Program-made: the position numbers and the translations under genes
The notes under the pieces: model-generated
Database searches by the model: none
Told to the model about the DNA's origin: nothing
The model's input: only the letters and a program-made list of their open reading frames with translations
Part shown: positions 60,850-64,000 of the stretch, one piece after another
Layout: each line of letters starts with the position of its first letter
Position numbering within the stretch: the first letter of the stretch is position 1
Assembly (NCBI GenBank): GCA_902729315.2
Contig: LR746268.1
Coordinates: 3,279,501 to 3,343,500 of the forward strand
From: Spirodela intermedia
Taxonomy: Eukaryota > Streptophyta > Magnoliopsida > Alismatales > Araceae
DNA: 64,000 nt
Direction of reading: 5' to 3'

Positions 60850-62784
60850 TCTGGCCGCAGACTAGTGCTCGTGTGCCGGTTCGTCCCTCTCTCTCATCCG
60901 ATCTCTCGTCTTCTCCGTTGCCCGTGGATCCTCACACGCTGTTGTTCATCTGCGGTTTCTGTGACGGGGCATTTACAGGTATTCGTTCTCTTCAATCTCT
61001 CGACTTTTGATTGCTTTATCTTTTTAGTCGTCCTCTTGTTGCTATTTCTGCGCGTGGTCTCTTCCTCGCAATTGCGATTGGTTGTTGTTCCCTTTATTTG
61101 TCACATCCTTGCTTGGTTTACTTCACACGCTGGGTGCTCTTCACGTGGGAAGGGTTATTTTTTTCCGGGCTAGATTCGATCCTTCAGTGATGCATTGGCC
61201 GATTGGCATAAGTTTGATATTTTCAGGACACGAATTAACTCCGACTTTTTTTTATTCGTTATTCTTCCTGCACAAAAACATACGTCGCCATACTTTTTAT
61301 CCCCAGAAAAAAGATATGTATCATTCCGTGCAAGCGTATAAAACAAAAGATCCAATTACTTCGTAATTTATCGAATGAAAAATCACATTCTGTACTTCAT
61401 AGTTTGTAGCATTTACCTCTGACAGAGTACAAGATGCTCCTCCAAGATAGTCCTGATCATTGAGCTTCAATGTCTGCAAAAGGAAATTTCAGAAATTTTC
61501 CACGGTCATAATAAAAAAGAATGCAAGAAGACAGGCCTACACAAATTCACCAGGATGTAGTAGATGCAGCTTTCAGTGACACAGCTATAAAAGTTGGGTC
61601 TAAGATGTCCGATCCATAAGACCATATCGCTTTAAGTGCGCGAAATGGCACACCCTGTTTGGGATTATTGATGTCCCATGCACCAGCGTCTTTGGTATGC
61701 TCATTGAAATGGCAATTCAATAGTTTTTCCTGCACAAAAGAGGCTTCTCGGTTTGTGTTATTTCTTGCTGTTCGTAGGGAAGAGATGAGCATTTAAGGTA
61801 ATTGAACCCTGACCGTTTGTGAAGCTAGTGATATCGTTGTGGTGGTAGGATTGGGAACATAACCTAGGGCAGAAATACACTTCGTAAAATCTTTCCTCGT
61901 TTTCTCAGTTTTAAGTAACCTGTTTGGGGTCACATTGAGTACCTCGACTTTGAATTCAGGTTAGGTTGCATCTGGTTGGGCCGAGTCAATTTCCATCGTT
62001 CATCTTTTTGGGTGTTGGAATTGCTTCCGTGTTCATTAGAAACCCATGATGAGAACAAATATGTCAATTTATTCACCTAATTCATGAGATGGCCTTTCTC
62101 AATTTCTATCTGTATCTCTGAGGAGTTGAAATTGTTTCCATTTTTATAAAAAATAAATACCGGTACCAATCTCATGGAGTCGTTCATATAATGCATGAAA
62201 TACGTGACCCTTAGAACCCTGGTTAGTCTAAGCTCCCGAATTGATAGAATGAAAGTCAATTATACCTCATAACTGAACGAATGCCGTTGATTATTGGATC
62301 GATAATTATTAGAAACAAAAAATACTCCCATTTTGTAAAATTGCTTTTAGATGGGATTCCTACAAAATTCTGATCCTCTAATAGGTGCAAATCCTGGAAT
62401 TATGTGTCGCAATTTTTTAGTGCGCTCCTTAATTGTTATTTGCTTCTATGAAGAGTCAGATAATCTTTTCTTGCTTTTTGGTTCCATGTACTCTAAAAAT
62501 ATTTACTTTTGGACGTATTTCTTTTTGCCTTGTATGTCTGAATTAAGGGTCTTGCCAATTAAATTTATCGTGGTCTGTTTTATATAGGCTATCAATCACG
62601 GTTTATTGGGCGGGCACAAGTGTACAATATGGGGCATCTCTTGCATGAAGGTGATCGTTCCATTTTATCATCTTCGGGTCAGTCAGACACTGAAGATGAC
62701 AGAATGATTGCGGTTATTCTTTCAGAGGAGTATGCCAATATAGATAACACAATTGGTAGTCAAGTTTCGAATTTTCCTCCTCCT
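60850..62784 (+). CDS. 5' part of a gene, possibly an OTU-type deubiquitinase (continues beyond the window)
   Basis: A leader exon probably ends at about 60978 (ACAG/GTATTC). A leader intron of 1.6 kb follows, then an exon from 62588 (TATATAG/GCTATC) to 62784 (CCT/GTAAGC). The first ATG of that exon is at 62629 and gives 52 residues in phase 0: an acidic stretch (SSSGQSDTEDDRMIAVILSE) followed by EYANIDNTIGSQVSN. The EDDR-IA--LSEEYA pattern recalls the N-terminal part of plant OTU cysteine proteases of the OTU9-12 group, but no catalytic exon is in the window, so this is tentative. No further exon was recognised before 64000. Confidence 0.45.
61417..61729 (-). pseudogene. Two exon-like fragments inside the leader intron, minus strand
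   Basis: Fragment 61551-61729 has splice-like borders (TGCAG/GAAAAACT and TCCTG/GTGAA) and an open frame (HFNEHTKDAGAWDINNPKQG, then VPFRALKAIWSYGSDILDP) that I do not recognise. Fragment 61417-61473 (also with AG and GT borders) reads TLKLNDQDYLGGASCTLSE, which resembles the C2 domain of plant copines (BONZAI family). The two are out of phase with each other, so they look like a captured or decayed gene piece. Confidence 0.4.
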
Positions 62785-64000
62785 GTAAGCCTCATTCTCA
62801 TTTATTCGTTGTTGATGTTTTGACATGGAAAAAATTCAATGTTTAGAGTTTTTTAGGTAATATATTTCTCTCTCTCTCTCTCTCCTCTTCTCTTCCCACC
62901 TTTTTTATTGGATTTTTGGAATTCCTTTAGTTTAAGAAGTATAGATTCGTTCAGCGTTAATCTAGAATTCTTTAAATATCAGTTAGTAATCATCATGCTG
63001 AATCTCAAGTTAAGAAGTATATTTCCATGTGTGATGTGGGATGCAGGTCATGATTAATCTTCATTTTTTTCAACTTAGGAACCTTGGGTGATGAAATAAT
63101 GTCTGATTTTATCTATTTTTATGTGTATTTCCTTTTTAAGATTATATTATGTTTGAAAGCAACTAAAGGACTTCAAAATAATGTAGTCAGTTTAAATCTC
63201 TATGATTATGTTATTAGTTTTTTCCTCTAGTTTATATATTTAATTAGACTTCTTTTATATTTATGCAGCCCAGTTTGCATATGCTATGCACATATGATAT
63301 CGTACAGAAAATAAGTGTATAACACTGTCAACTGCTTATAAGGCTTTATTTGTAATGTTGATATAATTGGATATGTGGCCCAGCGGATGTTGTTAGAAAT
63401 AGAAAACCCAGTCTTCAATCTACAAGGCATGAAATTTGGAGGGGGGGAATGACGAAAATCATACCTTGAATCCACGAGGATTGATTTGGAGATCCTTGAA
63501 TCCACAAGGTTCAAAATAATGTCCCTTGAATCGAGAATGGTTGCTTGAGTCCACTAGCACTCAGAACTCTCTCAAAGAGGACAAACCTTCGTAAACTAAG
63601 ATGTTTATAGGGTTATAGTGTGATGGCCTTTATCGAAAATCAGTTGGGGTGCCCCTAAAAAACGGATCAATTTAGGAAAAAAATTCTAACTTCTTTAAAA
63701 ACAGGACAGTTAAACTAAGACTTTGATGAATTATTCACATGCTTAATTTGGGCCTAATCTGATTTTGGGCTTTTTTGGTCTTCTGATCTTTGTTAACCAC
63801 ACTTTACATTTTCAGAACTCCTGGCCCACTGATTTTTGGGCTTTCCCTGGTTGTGCCAAGTGTTCTACATCACTTATTCTCATTTTGAGCCTTCAAACAT
63901 TTGTAGTTCACCTGGGTCAAAAAAAATTCACCTGTGTTTTTCTGAAGTGATGTACTACATCAATATGATTCTATTCATAGACCTGAATAAAGTAAGACAC
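62785..64000. other. Intron or flank sequence to the window end
   Basis: AT-rich, with a (CT)n run near 62865-62884 and a small repeat at 63.46-63.56 kb. It is presumed to be intron of the gene starting near 60.85 kb. No exon is recognised. Confidence 0.4.
63463..63560. repeat. Short repeat of CCTTGAATCCAC-like units
   Basis: Units starting near 63463, 63493 and 63523 (period 30), with a weaker one near 63543, share the core CTTGAATC(C/G)A. Confidence 0.6.

Overview
This window is nuclear DNA from a flowering plant. Its genes are split by many GT-AG introns and encode plant-type proteins: two DYW-type PPR proteins, an RBOH NADPH oxidase, a DUF4228/PADRE protein and TUDOR-SN. It also holds decayed Ty1/copia elements and an old insertion of plastid DNA. 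Several exons (RBOH, both PPR genes, the PADRE gene) are GC-rich while the intergenic DNA is very AT-rich. I cannot name the species.

Layout. 1-3,315: calnexin gene copy A, whose first exon lies left of the window. 3.3-9.4 kb: intergenic DNA with fragments of a short-LTR copia family in both orientations. 9.4-12.9 kb: complete calnexin copy B behind an upstream region carrying unfolded-protein-response-like sites. 13.1-15.1 kb (-): a PPR-DYW gene, tail-to-tail with calnexin B. 15.3-20.7 kb: gene-free AT-rich DNA with a degenerate tandem repeat. 21.1-21.9 kb (-): a PADRE protein. 22.7-28.7 kb (-): a 16-exon TUDOR-SN gene, head-to-head with an HIT-zinc-finger DEAD-box helicase like Arabidopsis RH41 (30.6-32.3 kb, +). 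33.5-37.7 kb (-): an amidase-signature protein. 38.1-39.7 kb (+): a DedA/VTT membrane protein. 40.2-41.5 kb: a mosaic plastid insertion carrying psaB, cemA, rpoB, atpA and petA pieces. 42.3-46.3 kb (-): an RBOH gene with a W-box-rich upstream region. 48.6-50.7 kb (+): a second PPR-DYW gene. 51.8-59.7 kb: a copia element with both LTRs, probably nested in an older copia. 60.8 kb to the end (+): the 5' part of a gene, possibly an OTU-type deubiquitinase.

The genes form no operon or dedicated pathway. Calnexin (ER folding), RBOH (apoplastic superoxide) and TUDOR-SN (stress RNA handling) all have stress roles in plants, but nothing here shows they work together. The most notable signals are a tract of about 1.3 kb that is almost identical between the calnexin copies while their flanks have diverged, the five-locus plastid mosaic, a large inverted duplication in a copia gag region, and a partial tandem duplication that ends the amidase reading frame. 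I found no convincing undescribed system.
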